The notes: a model not told the origin generated them from the letters alone. A stretch of 64,000 nt of DNA from Aquimarina sp. Aq78 (GCF_900299525.1 NZ_OMKA01000020.1:248001-312000); one strand, 5' to 3'; shown: positions 34,529 through 43,363, counted from the stretch's first letter. Program-made: numbers and translations.

Positions 34529-36094
34529 TTAAGATATTAACGGTAATTTAATTATAAACGTGGAGCCTTTTCCCCTTTCACTCTCCACCCATATCTGACC
34601 ATGATGATCATCTATAATTCTCTTTACGTATGTTAGTCCCAATCCGTGTCCTTTTACATTATGAAGATCTCCGGTATGTTCTCTAAAGAACTTTTCAAAA
34701 ATCTTTTTCTGTGCTACTTTACTCATTCCAATTCCTTGATCACGAACTTTAAGAACAATACTATTTTTTACATTTTCTGTATATACGTCTATTTTAGGTT
34801 CATCTTCTGAATATTTTATGGCATTATCCAAAATATTCACAATTACATTAGTCAAATGACTATCATTGGCTAATACTGTTGTTTTAAGTGCGCCTAAATG
34901 CATTTTCACATACCCTTCTCTATTTTCTACAATCAGAGATACATGGGTAATCGCATCTTCAATAATATCATGCAATTCTTGCCTTTCTTTTTTAATATTA
35001 AGTTCATTTTTCTCTAACTGAGATATTCTTAATACATTTTCTACCTGGGCATGCATTCTTTTATTCTCTTCACGTATCATACTCATATAACGCTGCACTT
35101 TCTCTGGATCCCCTCCTATTTTTGGGTTCTTTATAGAATCTAATGCCAAATTAATAGTGGCAATTGGAGTCTTAAGCTCATGCGTCATATTATTAATAAA
35201 ATCTGTTTTAATTTGTGATATCTGTCGTTGCTGCATCAATTGTGATAAAGCACTGGAATATGCAACTACAATAATTAACGTAAATATTATAGACAATATG
35301 GCCATTCCTTTGATGGAAGAAAGTACATATTGTTTTTTTCCAGTAAAATTAACATATAACTGATACTCACTTACTCCTTCATCATTTACAAAAAGTGGTA
35401 TTGCATATGTTGTTGGATAATCCAAACTAAAATCATCTGAACGTACTTTGGTAGCTAAAGCATTACTGTATATAGCATATTCAAAGTCTACTTTTATATC
35501 TCTCTCTTCCAGTTCTTTCCTCAACAGATAATCTATTTCTCTTTTTTGAACTCTTCTATGTATTGGTATAAAACTGGCAATTTCTCCTATTACTATTTCA
35601 TAATCCATTCTCTGGAGATCTGTTAACCCCCGTATTCTCTCTAGTTTGGATTTAGAATTTTGCTTTACAAAATCACTTTTTTCATCTTGTATAGCAGAAT
35701 CGGCATTACGATTTAGAATATTCTTTAATCGAACCGTATCAATATTTAAATTTATAAAAGACGAAAACAACTTATAATCTTCTTCTAAAATACCATCTGT
35801 ATGGGTAAACGACTTTGTCGTATTATCAATACTAATATTCAAAAGCTGACGTATAGTTTTGTTATCAGGTTCTTCTATGCTATCCAGAATCTCTTGTAAT
35901 GGAAAAAACATTTCTTCAAACTCTCTGTATTGAATTCTATTAGATACAGATATCAGTATTTGTTTCGCATTAAAGGAAAACTGTTCCTCATTATTCTCTA
36001 CAGTGTTGTTAATCCAATATCCCTGAACAAAAATAATCCCAATTAACGATAAACTCATCAGGATTATCAGCAACACGAATAACCTTTTATTCAT
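34529..36094 (-). CDS. Sensor histidine kinase (RprX-like)
   Basis: 521 residues. The first membrane helix is about 7-28, a large extracytoplasmic sensor region (about 29-260) follows, and the second helix is about 265-285. There is no obvious HAMP. The dimerisation/phospho-acceptor helix contains FINNMTHELKTPIATI (His about 302). The ATPase has the N box (NVIVNILDNAIKYSE), G1 (VRDQGIGMS), F box and G2 (GHGLGLTYVK). It is the first gene of a two-gene operon with the response regulator. The -7 element TACTTTTG ends only four bases before its ATG, which implies a leaderless message. Confidence 0.95.
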   Translation of the reverse strand: MNKRLFVLLIILMSLSLIGIIFVQGYWINNTVENNEEQFSFNAKQILISVSNRIQYREFEEMFFPLQEILDSIEEPDNKTIRQLLNISIDNTTKSFTHTDGILEEDYKLFSSFINLNIDTVRLKNILNRNADSAIQDEKSDFVKQNSKSKLERIRGLTDLQRMDYEIVIGEIASFIPIHRRVQKREIDYLLRKELEERDIKVDFEYAIYSNALATKVRSDDFSLDYPTTYAIPLFVNDEGVSEYQLYVNFTGKKQYVLSSIKGMAILSIIFTLIIVVAYSSALSQLMQQRQISQIKTDFINNMTHELKTPIATINLALDSIKNPKIGGDPEKVQRYMSMIREENKRMHAQVENVLRISQLEKNELNIKKERQELHDIIEDAITHVSLIVENREGYVKMHLGALKTTVLANDSHLTNVIVNILDNAIKYSEDEPKIDVYTENVKNSIVLKVRDQGIGMSKVAQKKIFEKFFREHTGDLHNVKGHGLGLTYVKRIIDDHHGQIWVESERGKGSTFIIKLPLIS

Positions 36095-36098
36095 AAAT

Positions 36099-36106
36099 CA
36101 AAAGTA
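36099..36106 (-). promoter_or_regulatory. Leaderless promoter candidate of the histidine kinase operon
   Basis: Minus strand reads TACTTTTG, an exact TAnnTTTG match, four bases ahead of the ATG. Transcription would start at or beside the first codon. Confidence 0.5.
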
Positions 36107-36178
36107 AGACTTTAACATTTAGCTACTTTAGGGTTTAACCAAATGTTAACAAAATGAAAGATTCGGATTACAAACGTT

Positions 36179-36757
36179 TTATAGAGATATTTCTTCATGA
36201 ACCTTATGTACTTGATTTTCAGTATCTTTTATGTTTTTATTATATATTACAAAATCGGCTAATGGGATTTTTCGAGTGTCTTCCCACTGGTTATTCATCC
36301 TAGAAAGTATATCTTCTTTGGTCGTTTTGTCTCTTTTTAGGACTCGTTGAATTCTTGTTTCTATTGGTGCTGATACAAGAATTGTATAATCACACTGTTT
36401 GTAGCCTTCATTCTCAAAAAGTATAGCTGCTTCTTTTACTACGTAGTTTCCTTTTTGATTACTTTTCCAACAATCAAAATGGCTTGCCACAGCAGGGTGA
36501 ACAATTGCATTTAACTGAAGTAGTTTTGAGGAGTCATTAAAAACCACATTTGCAATATAAGGTCTGTTTAATTCTCTGTTTACATAGGAATCATTTCCTA
36601 ATAACGCGATAATTTGTTTTTTTACTGATTCATCTTCATTCATAAGTTTTTTAGCTTCGACATCAGCAATATAAACTGCAACTCCTAGTTGTTCAAACAT
36701 TTTAGCTACTGTAGATTTTCCGCTACCTATCCCACCTGTTAGACCTACTACCTTCAT
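36179..36757 (-). CDS. coaE: Dephospho-CoA kinase
   Basis: 192 residues. It phosphorylates dephospho-CoA, the last step in coenzyme A synthesis. The P-loop is GLTGGIGSGKST, followed by VYIADVEAKKLM and the CoA-binding VVKEAAILFENEGY and LVSAPIETRIQRVLKRD signatures. It is the last gene of a GT2-YbbR-CoaE transcription unit (8 bases after YbbR). CoaBC, which makes phosphopantetheine, is elsewhere in this window (49.6-50.9 kb). Confidence 0.95.
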   Translation of the reverse strand: MKVVGLTGGIGSGKSTVAKMFEQLGVAVYIADVEAKKLMNEDESVKKQIIALLGNDSYVNRELNRPYIANVVFNDSSKLLQLNAIVHPAVASHFDCWKSNQKGNYVVKEAAILFENEGYKQCDYTILVSAPIETRIQRVLKRDKTTKEDILSRMNNQWEDTRKIPLADFVIYNKNIKDTENQVHKVHEEISL

Positions 36758-36765
36758 ACTTCAAC

Positions 36766-37725
36766 TTATTTCAAAACTACAAACTGAACTTGTTTCATCT
36801 GCAAACGCACATCATGGATATAATCTGGTTTGTTTACTAGTTCTAAAGTTAAAAACAAACTTTCTTCGGATGCTTTAGCATAATCGGCTACTACCATAAA
36901 ATCTCTTGGACTTATTTCATTATACTTATCTAATCCAACTCTGTATACGACAGAAATTTCTTTAGGAAAAATTTTAATTTCTGCACCTTCAGGTATATTA
37001 TTTAATGTTATAGGTATTTTTTGATCTCCCTCTGTGAATTTACTCACCAAAACGTTAGCTTCTACTTGTGCTGGAGCAACTTTAATGGTAGATGGTAATT
37101 CTTCAGTACTTATATCTAATTTTGAAGTGTAGTTAACATTTAGCCCTTCTAAATTTAGATTTTCTGTTGTTATATATTGTATAGTATCTATAACTTGTGA
37201 AGGACCACTAATTGTTATAGAATCGGGAGAGACTACTAATCCCTTATCACTACCATATCCAATAGCATACTGAATCTTCTCTGCTATTTTAACAGGGATT
37301 TTTTTTTCTAGATTTTGATCCAGTTTTAATCGTAATGTATCTTTTTGCACGGATAAAACTCTTCCTTTAAAGTCTAATTTATTTTTTAATACCGAAGATT
37401 CTTTATCAACACGAAAATAATATTGATCTTCGCTATTAATAACTGCATCTTCTACATTAAATTGTAATGTTGGCCTGCTCCAATTATGATTCATCAATCT
37501 AAAACCATTTCCGTTAAGGACCATTCTTAATGTTTGATCACTCTGATCGTTAAAGATTTTGTCTTGTGGTATATTGGTATATTGTATTGCTACCTCTACT
37601 TCTTGGGTATAATTTTTAGAGAATTGTATAAATAGCCACAAGATTGAAGTGAATATTAGAAAAAACAAAAAGGTTTTTACATTACTCCTTTTTAAAGAAA
37701 ATCTATTCTTTTTTCTATCTGACAT
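36766..37725 (-). CDS. YbbR-domain membrane protein
   Basis: 319 residues with one N-terminal membrane helix (about 17-35: TFLFFLIFTSILWLFIQFSK). The rest lies outside the membrane with two or more YbbR-like beta domains (for example KKIPVKIAEKIQYAIGYGS, and VVSPDSITISGPSQVIDTI with the family's 'PSxIxISGP' pattern). YbbR proteins regulate DacA-type cyclases in Firmicutes; in Bacteroidetes the role is not settled. Here it sits between a glycosyltransferase and coaE, spaced 5 and 8 bases from them, and is surely co-transcribed. Confidence 0.82.
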   Translation of the reverse strand: MSDRKKNRFSLKRSNVKTFLFFLIFTSILWLFIQFSKNYTQEVEVAIQYTNIPQDKIFNDQSDQTLRMVLNGNGFRLMNHNWSRPTLQFNVEDAVINSEDQYYFRVDKESSVLKNKLDFKGRVLSVQKDTLRLKLDQNLEKKIPVKIAEKIQYAIGYGSDKGLVVSPDSITISGPSQVIDTIQYITTENLNLEGLNVNYTSKLDISTEELPSTIKVAPAQVEANVLVSKFTEGDQKIPITLNNIPEGAEIKIFPKEISVVYRVGLDKYNEISPRDFMVVADYAKASEESLFLTLELVNKPDYIHDVRLQMKQVQFVVLK

Positions 37726-37730
37726 ACAAA

Positions 37731-38735
37731 TTACTTTGAAAAAAACAATTTCTTAAATTGCTTTTCGGGTACTTTTTTCAATAGATGAATATAATAATAA
37801 GATTTTAGGAATCCCTTTCCGTATCCATAAAATTGTATCAAAACTGCCAAAATAGACTGTATACCTATAGATACATTCTTATATTCTAGAGTAGCACCTA
37901 GAAAAATAATCCCTAAATATATTCCTAAAATAGCAATAAAATACCACCATCCCAAAAGTGCGGTTACAACAGAGAACACAATATATATTAAGAATAAAGT
38001 AGGAAACCAATACGTAAGTTTGGCAGTATCTGGGTGCCATCGATTTAAAATAGGACGTACTAATCCAAATTTATTAACCTGGATATAAAATTTTTCCCAG
38101 GAAATTCTTCTTTTATGAAACACCTTAGCGTCAGGAATTAATGTAGTGTCATATCCTAATTTCCATAATCTTATAGTAAGATCCGGATCTTCTCCGGGAT
38201 GTATATTTCCGAAACCACCCGAAGCCTCAAAAGCTTCTTTTGACAATCCCATATTAAAACTACGGGGTTGAAATTTGCCTAATGTATTTTTACGCCCTCT
38301 GATACCGCCAGTAGTTAAATATGATGTCATACTATAGCTTATCGCTTTCTGAAGATTAGAAAAGCTTTGATGAGCATCATCAGGGCCTCCGTAGCAATGT
38401 ACAAAAGTATCAGATAAAAAACTTTCAGCTTTAGACAAATACTCTTTGGGCAATAACACATCACTATCAAGAATAACGAAGTAATTACCTCTTGCCTTAC
38501 GCATACCATAGTTACGTGAATCTCCCGGACCTGTATTCGATTTCTGGTAATAACTTATAGATAATCTATCTGTAAAAGCTTCTATAACCTCCTTAGAGGT
38601 GTCAGACGATCCATCTTCTACAATTACAATCTCATATGGCTTGGTATAATCCATAGCCACCATGCTATCCAGCAGCTCTTTAATCTCATTTGGCCTGTTA
38701 TATACTGGCACAATAAAAGAGAAATGTATTTCCAT
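37731..38735 (-). CDS. Family 2 glycosyltransferase (membrane-anchored)
   Basis: 334 residues from ATG at 38735; an upstream in-frame start at 38777 is rejected because it lies inside a terminator and in front of the promoter. The GT-A domain begins MEIHFSFIVPVYNRPNEI, with the nucleotide-sugar DxD in VILDSDVLLP and the GEDPDLTIRLW (ED acceptor). Hydrophobic segments at about 245-265 and 270-290 anchor it in the membrane. It probably builds an envelope or surface glycan; substrate unknown. It is the first gene of the unit with YbbR and CoaE. Confidence 0.88.
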   Translation of the reverse strand: MEIHFSFIVPVYNRPNEIKELLDSMVAMDYTKPYEIVIVEDGSSDTSKEVIEAFTDRLSISYYQKSNTGPGDSRNYGMRKARGNYFVILDSDVLLPKEYLSKAESFLSDTFVHCYGGPDDAHQSFSNLQKAISYSMTSYLTTGGIRGRKNTLGKFQPRSFNMGLSKEAFEASGGFGNIHPGEDPDLTIRLWKLGYDTTLIPDAKVFHKRRISWEKFYIQVNKFGLVRPILNRWHPDTAKLTYWFPTLFLIYIVFSVVTALLGWWYFIAILGIYLGIIFLGATLEYKNVSIGIQSILAVLIQFYGYGKGFLKSYYYIHLLKKVPEKQFKKLFFSK

Positions 38736-38739
38736 ATTA

Positions 38740-38747
38740 CAAAGGTA
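38740..38747 (-). promoter_or_regulatory. Leaderless promoter candidate of the GT2-YbbR-CoaE unit
   Basis: Minus strand reads TACCTTTG, an exact TAnnTTTG match, four bases ahead of the ATG at 38735. It fixes the start of the glycosyltransferase. Confidence 0.6.
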
Positions 38748-38761
38748 AGTGGTATAAATAA

Positions 38762-38793
38762 AAAATCCCATTACCAATTAAGAATGGGATTTT
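38762..38793 (-). terminator. Intrinsic terminator after fabI
   Basis: Perfect 11-bp stem (38762-38772 with 38783-38793; arm AAAATCCCATT), 10-base loop, and a T-run on the minus strand. It separates fabI from the next minus-strand unit. Confidence 0.88.
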
Positions 38794-38828
38794 GCACTAA
38801 TTTATAGTAGTTTTTTTAAAAAAAATCT

Positions 38829-39647
38829 TTATTCTTCTCCTACAAATTTATCCATCACCAACTGACTTACTCCCATATTAGAAAAGCCTCCGTCGTGATA
38901 TAAATTCTGAAGTGTTACTTTTTTGGTCAGATCAGAGAATAGTGTAATTGTATAATCGGCACACTCTGCTGCTGTAGCATTACCTAGAGGTGACATTTTA
39001 TCTGCATATTCAATAAATCCATCAAATCCTTTCACTCCTTTTCCTGCTGTTGTTGGGGTTGGAGACTGAGAAATTGTATTTACTCGTACTTTACTATCTC
39101 TACCAAAGAAATATCCAAAACTACGAGCGATAGACTCTAAATACGCTTTGTTATCTGCCATGTCATTATAGTCAGGAAACACTCGCTGTGCTGCCATATA
39201 TGTCAAACCAACTATGCTTCCCCAATCATTCATTGCCTTTTTCTTATATAGGGTTTGCATTGTTTTATGAAAAGAAAGTGCAGATACGTCTAATCCCTTT
39301 TGTGTCCAGTCATAGTTCTGATCTGTATAATGACGTCCTTTACGCACATTTATCGACATCCCTATAGAATGTAAAACAAAATCAAGTTTACCTCCCAAAA
39401 TTTCTGTTGCCTTATCCACAAGATTTTCTAAATCCTCTAATGAAGTAGCATCTGCAGGTATAACTTGAGTATTAGTTTTTTCTGCAAGAGTATTTATAGC
39501 ACCCATTCGCATTGCGACAGGAGCATTGGTTAGAACAAAACTTCCTCCTTCTTCATAAACACGCTCAGCGGTTTTCCATGCGATTGAATTTTCGTCAAGT
39601 GCCCCAAAAATAATTCCTCTTTTACCTTTTAATAAATTGTATGACAT
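38829..39647 (-). CDS. fabI: Enoyl-[acyl-carrier-protein] reductase (NADH)
   Basis: 272 residues. It reduces trans-2-enoyl-ACP in the last step of each fatty acid elongation cycle. This is the SDR-type FabI: the divergent Rossmann start GKRGIIFGALDENSIAWKTA (residues about 8-27), the catalytic Tyr-Met-Ala-Ala and Lys (LTYMAAQRVFPDYNDMADNK), and the NTISQSPTPTTA loop with the triclosan-contact region. A one-mismatch -7 element (TATCTTTA, 39682-39689 minus strand) precedes it. Followed by a strong terminator, it is monocistronic. Confidence 0.95.
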   Translation of the reverse strand: MSYNLLKGKRGIIFGALDENSIAWKTAERVYEEGGSFVLTNAPVAMRMGAINTLAEKTNTQVIPADATSLEDLENLVDKATEILGGKLDFVLHSIGMSINVRKGRHYTDQNYDWTQKGLDVSALSFHKTMQTLYKKKAMNDWGSIVGLTYMAAQRVFPDYNDMADNKAYLESIARSFGYFFGRDSKVRVNTISQSPTPTTAGKGVKGFDGFIEYADKMSPLGNATAAECADYTITLFSDLTKKVTLQNLYHDGGFSNMGVSQLVMDKFVGEE

Positions 39648-39689
39648 TTAATTATAAATTAAAGTATGATTATACGAGTGGTAAAGATA

Positions 39690-39952
39690 ATAAAACGCCC
39701 CAAACCACAACTAATCGAAATAGAATTTAGTTAAGTATCTGAAAAAAATATTTAAACGATGCACGACTATATAATGTTAATCAAGCTTCATAACACTACA
39801 TGATAATTTGATATACTTTTTATTTAAAGTTATAATGCTTCTACCTCTTCATGAAACAGTAACCTATGATTGTGATAGCTTATGAATAAAATTGGAAGTC
39901 TAAAAAATCGACTTTTAAAATCTGACAAAAATTAAAAATTAATCTATTATTA
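39690..39952. other. Non-coding AT-rich region upstream of the surface-protein locus
   Basis: Left part of the ~790-base gap between fabI (minus) and the 970-residue protein gene (plus). No open frame of note and no repeat that I can see. It shows only AT-rich sequence with scattered ATG/stop codons. The structured part of the gap begins at 39953. Confidence 0.4.
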
Positions 39953-39953
39953 G

Positions 39954-39984
39954 TTGATTTTTATCAACATATACCTTATATTTG
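39954..39984 (+). promoter_or_regulatory. Strong promoter candidate for the T9SS surface-protein operon
   Basis: TTG (39954-39956), 20 bases, then TATATTTG (39977-39984) fits TTG-N17-23-TAnnTTTG in full. GTTGAT-TTTT-ATCAAC (39953-39968) is a palindrome over the -33 region, a possible operator. Transcription from here would leave a 5' leader of about 450 bases before 40440. Confidence 0.6.
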
Positions 39985-40075
39985 ATATATAATTTTATTG
40001 AGTATTGTTTTCAAAATATCATTAATTTGGTATGTAAGATTATGTACAAAATAAACCTCCCCATAATGTATATTA

Positions 40076-40119
40076 TTTCCCCCCCTTAGAAAAATATACG
40101 ATTTCATTCCCCCCTTAGA
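40076..40119 (+). repeat. Tandem C-tract motif pair in the leader
   Basis: TTTCCCCCCCTTAGA (40076-40090) and TTCCCCCCTTAGA (40107-40119): a run of 7 and 6 C followed by TTAGA, 29 bases apart. Striking in such AT-rich sequence. The two G4 tracts downstream at 40401-40404 and 40433-40436 (four bases before the start codon) could pair with them. Confidence 0.55.
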
Positions 40120-40125
40120 GTATTT

Positions 40126-40153
40126 GAAATAATTATAGAATTATTTCTATAAT
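40126..40153 (+). promoter_or_regulatory. Two mutually exclusive hairpins in the leader
   Basis: GAAATAATT (40126-40134) pairs with AATTATTTC (40139-40147) across 4 bases; the overlapping ATTATAGAA (40132-40140) pairs with TTCTATAAT (40145-40153), also across 4 bases. Both stems have 9 perfect pairs and cannot form together, like a simple RNA switch or a dyad-rich protein site. Confidence 0.5.
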
Positions 40154-40188
40154 AGAATGTTTAATTAAACAAAGATGATGTGCCTATT

Positions 40189-40215
40189 ATTAATAAAAAC
40201 AATGTTTTTATTAAT
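40189..40215 (+). repeat. Perfect 12-bp inverted repeat in the leader
   Basis: ATTAATAAAAAC (40189-40200), 3-base loop, GTTTTTATTAAT (40204-40215). It is too AT-rich and lacks a proper T-tail for a typical terminator, but would be a stable extra stem in the leader RNA. Confidence 0.55.
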
Positions 40216-40439
40216 ATCAGCAGATAATTAATTCTTAGTGATATAAAATGTTCAATTTATGTATTGGAATAATTCTTTATATAACAAAATTAATCATTAT
40301 TAAGAATATTACGTTATGAAAAAAAAATACCAAACCATTTATTGTCAATGTCTTATGTTTTTATTTTTTAAATTTTAAATTTTAAAACACTAAAAAATTA
40401 GGGGCTTTTTTCTTTGAATACATTAATAAAACGGGGCAT

Positions 40440-43352
40440 ATGAAAATTATTACGTTAACTCTCTTGCATAAGAGGCTCACCCCTCTTATTTGTCTTTTTG
40501 CACTACTATTCTCATCAACTTATGTTTACGGGCATTACTCTCATGAACACAAGTACACCTCTTTGATCCCAAAGGACACTACTACAACTAAAACTGAATA
40601 TAATCCATTAAGTCTTACTATACTTAAAATACAGGATGCCACAATCACCGGAATATGTTGTGATGGCAAGGCTAAGGCTGTCGCATCTGGCGGAAAACCT
40701 GGCTACACATACCAACGGAGTGCTTCTGCTAATAATCAAACCACAGCAACAGCAAGTCTTCTTACTGATCGTACACACAGTGTTACAGTAACCGATGCTA
40801 ATGGAACTCAAGTAACCCAAAGCATCATCATTAAATGCCTTAATACTTGCGATATTAAAGCTACAAATACTATAACCAATGTATCTTGTAACGGCGATGC
40901 CACGGGATCTATTGATCTAACGGTGGAGAACGGTACTCCTCCATTTATTTTTGCATGGAGTAATGGTTCTTCTGATGAAGATTTAACTAATGTAATAGCC
41001 GGAACATATTCAGTAACAGTTACCGATGCTACAAATTGCACTACTACTAGTTCAGCCACAATTACCGAGCCCAGTAAAGCCATATCTGCTTCTATTACCA
41101 AACTAACCCATATTAGTTGTAAAGGTTCAGGGCTAATTAACATCGAAGGAGCTGGTGGAGTACCACCTTATTCATATTCTATCGATAATGGAGTTAATTA
41201 CCAAACTAGTGAAACATTTTCAGATCTCGCTCAAGGAAATTACACAATAAAGATACGTGATGCTAATGGTTGCATTTCTATAGTCTGCACAGCAATTTTA
41301 TATAATTGTACCGATGCCGTAACAGACATTAATAACACTTTTATTAATACACCCGTTTCTGGTAATGTATTAACCAACGATGAAGATCTCGAAGGAGATA
41401 TACAGACGGTAACTACCACTACTGTAACTACTACAGAAGGGGTTATTGTTGGTATAGCCCCTAATACGGGAATCTACACTTATACACCTCCTACTGGATT
41501 TACAGGAGAAGACTCTTTCGAATATACTATTTGTGACAATGGCACTCCGATTGCTTGTGACACTGCTACTGTATACATTGAAGTACTTCCAATTGGAGAT
41601 CCTAAAAACGAAGCACCAATTGCAAATCCAGATACTGCAATTACCGAAATAAACACTCCAGTAAATGGTAATGTATTAGTTAATGATTTTGATCCCGATG
41701 GTGATCCCATTATAGTAACAACAACTACAGTAACCACCACAGAAGGAGTTATTGTAGCTATAGATCCCAATACAGGAGCATATAACTATACGCCTCCTAC
41801 CGATTTTACCGGTGATGACACTTTTGAATATACCATCTGTGATAACGGTAATCCTGCTTTATGTGATACTACTATTGTTATAATTACCGTTATAAAAAAC
41901 CAGAACAATAGTACTTTTGCTAATGATGATGCATATTTTACCGCATGCGAAAATATTCAAGGGAATGTGCTGGATAATGATTTTGATCCCGAAGGAGATA
42001 CACAAACCATAAATATAATTCCGGTAGATGATGTAGATAACGGAATCCTTACCCTTAATATTAATGGTTCCTTTACTTACATTCCTAATTCTGGGTACAC
42101 CGGTACAGATAGTTTTATTTATACAGTATGTGACAATGGCTCTCCAACTGTTGCTTGTGATCAAGCCACTGTATACATTACCATCTCGGCCACCACACCT
42201 CCCGACGTAACTAATTGTAATGTAGCAGATGAAACAATCGAATGTAATGGAACAAATAATGAAACCATAGCTAACATCTGGAATGCTGATAATATTGCAG
42301 AATTAGAATCCTGTGTTTCTGACAGTTGTAATACAGATTTTACTGATCAAATAAGTTCAAATTATGATTTTAATAATTTGGTAAGTTCTTGTGGTTTAGG
42401 CGGAACTATAGAAGTTATATACACTATTACAGATAAAAATGGAGACATAACCACTCTTACAGCAACTCTTACACTGTATGATTCTACACCTCCAGATCTA
42501 ACAAGCTGTACAATTACTGATTTAACTTTAGCGTGTTCTACAACTAATATTGAAGAAATTGCTAGTCAATGGAATAATAATAATATTGCAACGCTAGAAA
42601 CTTGTGCAACTGATAATTGTAACGTGAGCGCAGCCGCATTAGTAACTTCGGATTACAACTTTGATAATATAACAGATGGAGCTCTGGTAGTAGAATACAA
42701 CATTACAGATGATTGTAACAACACAACTACACTACAAGCAAAAATAACATTCGAAAACAATTCTGTAATCGCAAACGACACCAGCTTATGTGCTCTTGAT
42801 GAAATAGAATCACAAGTTTTTGATTTATTCGACCTATTAGAAGGCGATTATAGTACCAATGGAATCTGGGAAGTTACCTCTGGAAATGCATCTGTAATTG
42901 ATGATCACTTTTTTGATCCATTAAGCATAGAGTTATTAGACAAAGATGCTTCTGAAGAGATTGCATTTAGTTACACAGAAAACAACTTAGCCTGTCCAAT
43001 ATATCTCGAAACAACAATAGAAGTACATAATAGGTGTGCAGTATTCTCTTGTGGAGAAGATACTATCAAAATTTCAAAAGTAATTACACCAAATGGAGAT
43101 TCGTACAATGAATATTTTGCAGTGAATGGTGTAGAAAATTGTGGTTACGTTGTAGATGTTAAAATTATTAATCGTTGGGGGGCAATTATATACAAATCAA
43201 GTGATTATCAAAATGATTGGAATGGCACAGCACACCAATCATCTTTAGGATCAGCAAATCAAGTACCTAGTGGTACATATTATTGTATTGTAACTATAAA
43301 CAATAGTGGTTTAAAACCATTTAGCACCCCGTTATATATTGGTACAAAATAA
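40440..43352 (+). CDS. T9SS-exported surface repeat protein (SprB-type and cadherin-like repeats)
   Basis: 970 residues. A signal peptide (about 1-31) is followed by three SprB-like repeats (about 63-130, 146-210, 219-280; for example VSCNGDATGSIDLTVENG and YSVTVTDATNC). Three tandem Ig/cadherin-like repeats come next (about 290-383, 394-484, 492-583), each with GNVL-x-ND-D-D and TGDDTFEYTICDNG-type ends. A disulphide-rich region (about 590-770) follows, then a CHU_C-type T9SS sorting domain (about 873-970: KVITPNGDSYNEYF, INRWGAIIYKSSD, then SGTYYC). It should be exported by the Por secretion system and held at the surface, perhaps as an adhesin. It is the first gene of a PorP/OmpA operon. 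Confidence 0.9.
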   Translation: MKIITLTLLHKRLTPLICLFALLFSSTYVYGHYSHEHKYTSLIPKDTTTTKTEYNPLSLTILKIQDATITGICCDGKAKAVASGGKPGYTYQRSASANNQTTATASLLTDRTHSVTVTDANGTQVTQSIIIKCLNTCDIKATNTITNVSCNGDATGSIDLTVENGTPPFIFAWSNGSSDEDLTNVIAGTYSVTVTDATNCTTTSSATITEPSKAISASITKLTHISCKGSGLINIEGAGGVPPYSYSIDNGVNYQTSETFSDLAQGNYTIKIRDANGCISIVCTAILYNCTDAVTDINNTFINTPVSGNVLTNDEDLEGDIQTVTTTTVTTTEGVIVGIAPNTGIYTYTPPTGFTGEDSFEYTICDNGTPIACDTATVYIEVLPIGDPKNEAPIANPDTAITEINTPVNGNVLVNDFDPDGDPIIVTTTTVTTTEGVIVAIDPNTGAYNYTPPTDFTGDDTFEYTICDNGNPALCDTTIVIITVIKNQNNSTFANDDAYFTACENIQGNVLDNDFDPEGDTQTINIIPVDDVDNGILTLNINGSFTYIPNSGYTGTDSFIYTVCDNGSPTVACDQATVYITISATTPPDVTNCNVADETIECNGTNNETIANIWNADNIAELESCVSDSCNTDFTDQISSNYDFNNLVSSCGLGGTIEVIYTITDKNGDITTLTATLTLYDSTPPDLTSCTITDLTLACSTTNIEEIASQWNNNNIATLETCATDNCNVSAAALVTSDYNFDNITDGALVVEYNITDDCNNTTTLQAKITFENNSVIANDTSLCALDEIESQVFDLFDLLEGDYSTNGIWEVTSGNASVIDDHFFDPLSIELLDKDASEEIAFSYTENNLACPIYLETTIEVHNRCAVFSCGEDTIKISKVITPNGDSYNEYFAVNGVENCGYVVDVKIINRWGAIIYKSSDYQNDWNGTAHQSSLGSANQVPSGTYYCIVTINNSGLKPFSTPLYIGTK

Positions 43353-43363
43353 AAAAAGAATTA

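Noticed and set aside
38736-38777. Upstream ATG extending the glycosyltransferase by 14 residues
   Set aside because: It lies inside the fabI terminator hairpin and upstream of the TACCTTTG promoter element; the family start MEIHFSFIVPVYN is at 38735.
40316-40393. 25-residue ORF in the leader of the surface-protein operon (MKKNTKPFIVNVLCFYFL...)
   Set aside because: Hydrophobic and signal-like, but very short and in AT-rich sequence where such frames are expected by chance; kept only as a possible leader peptide.
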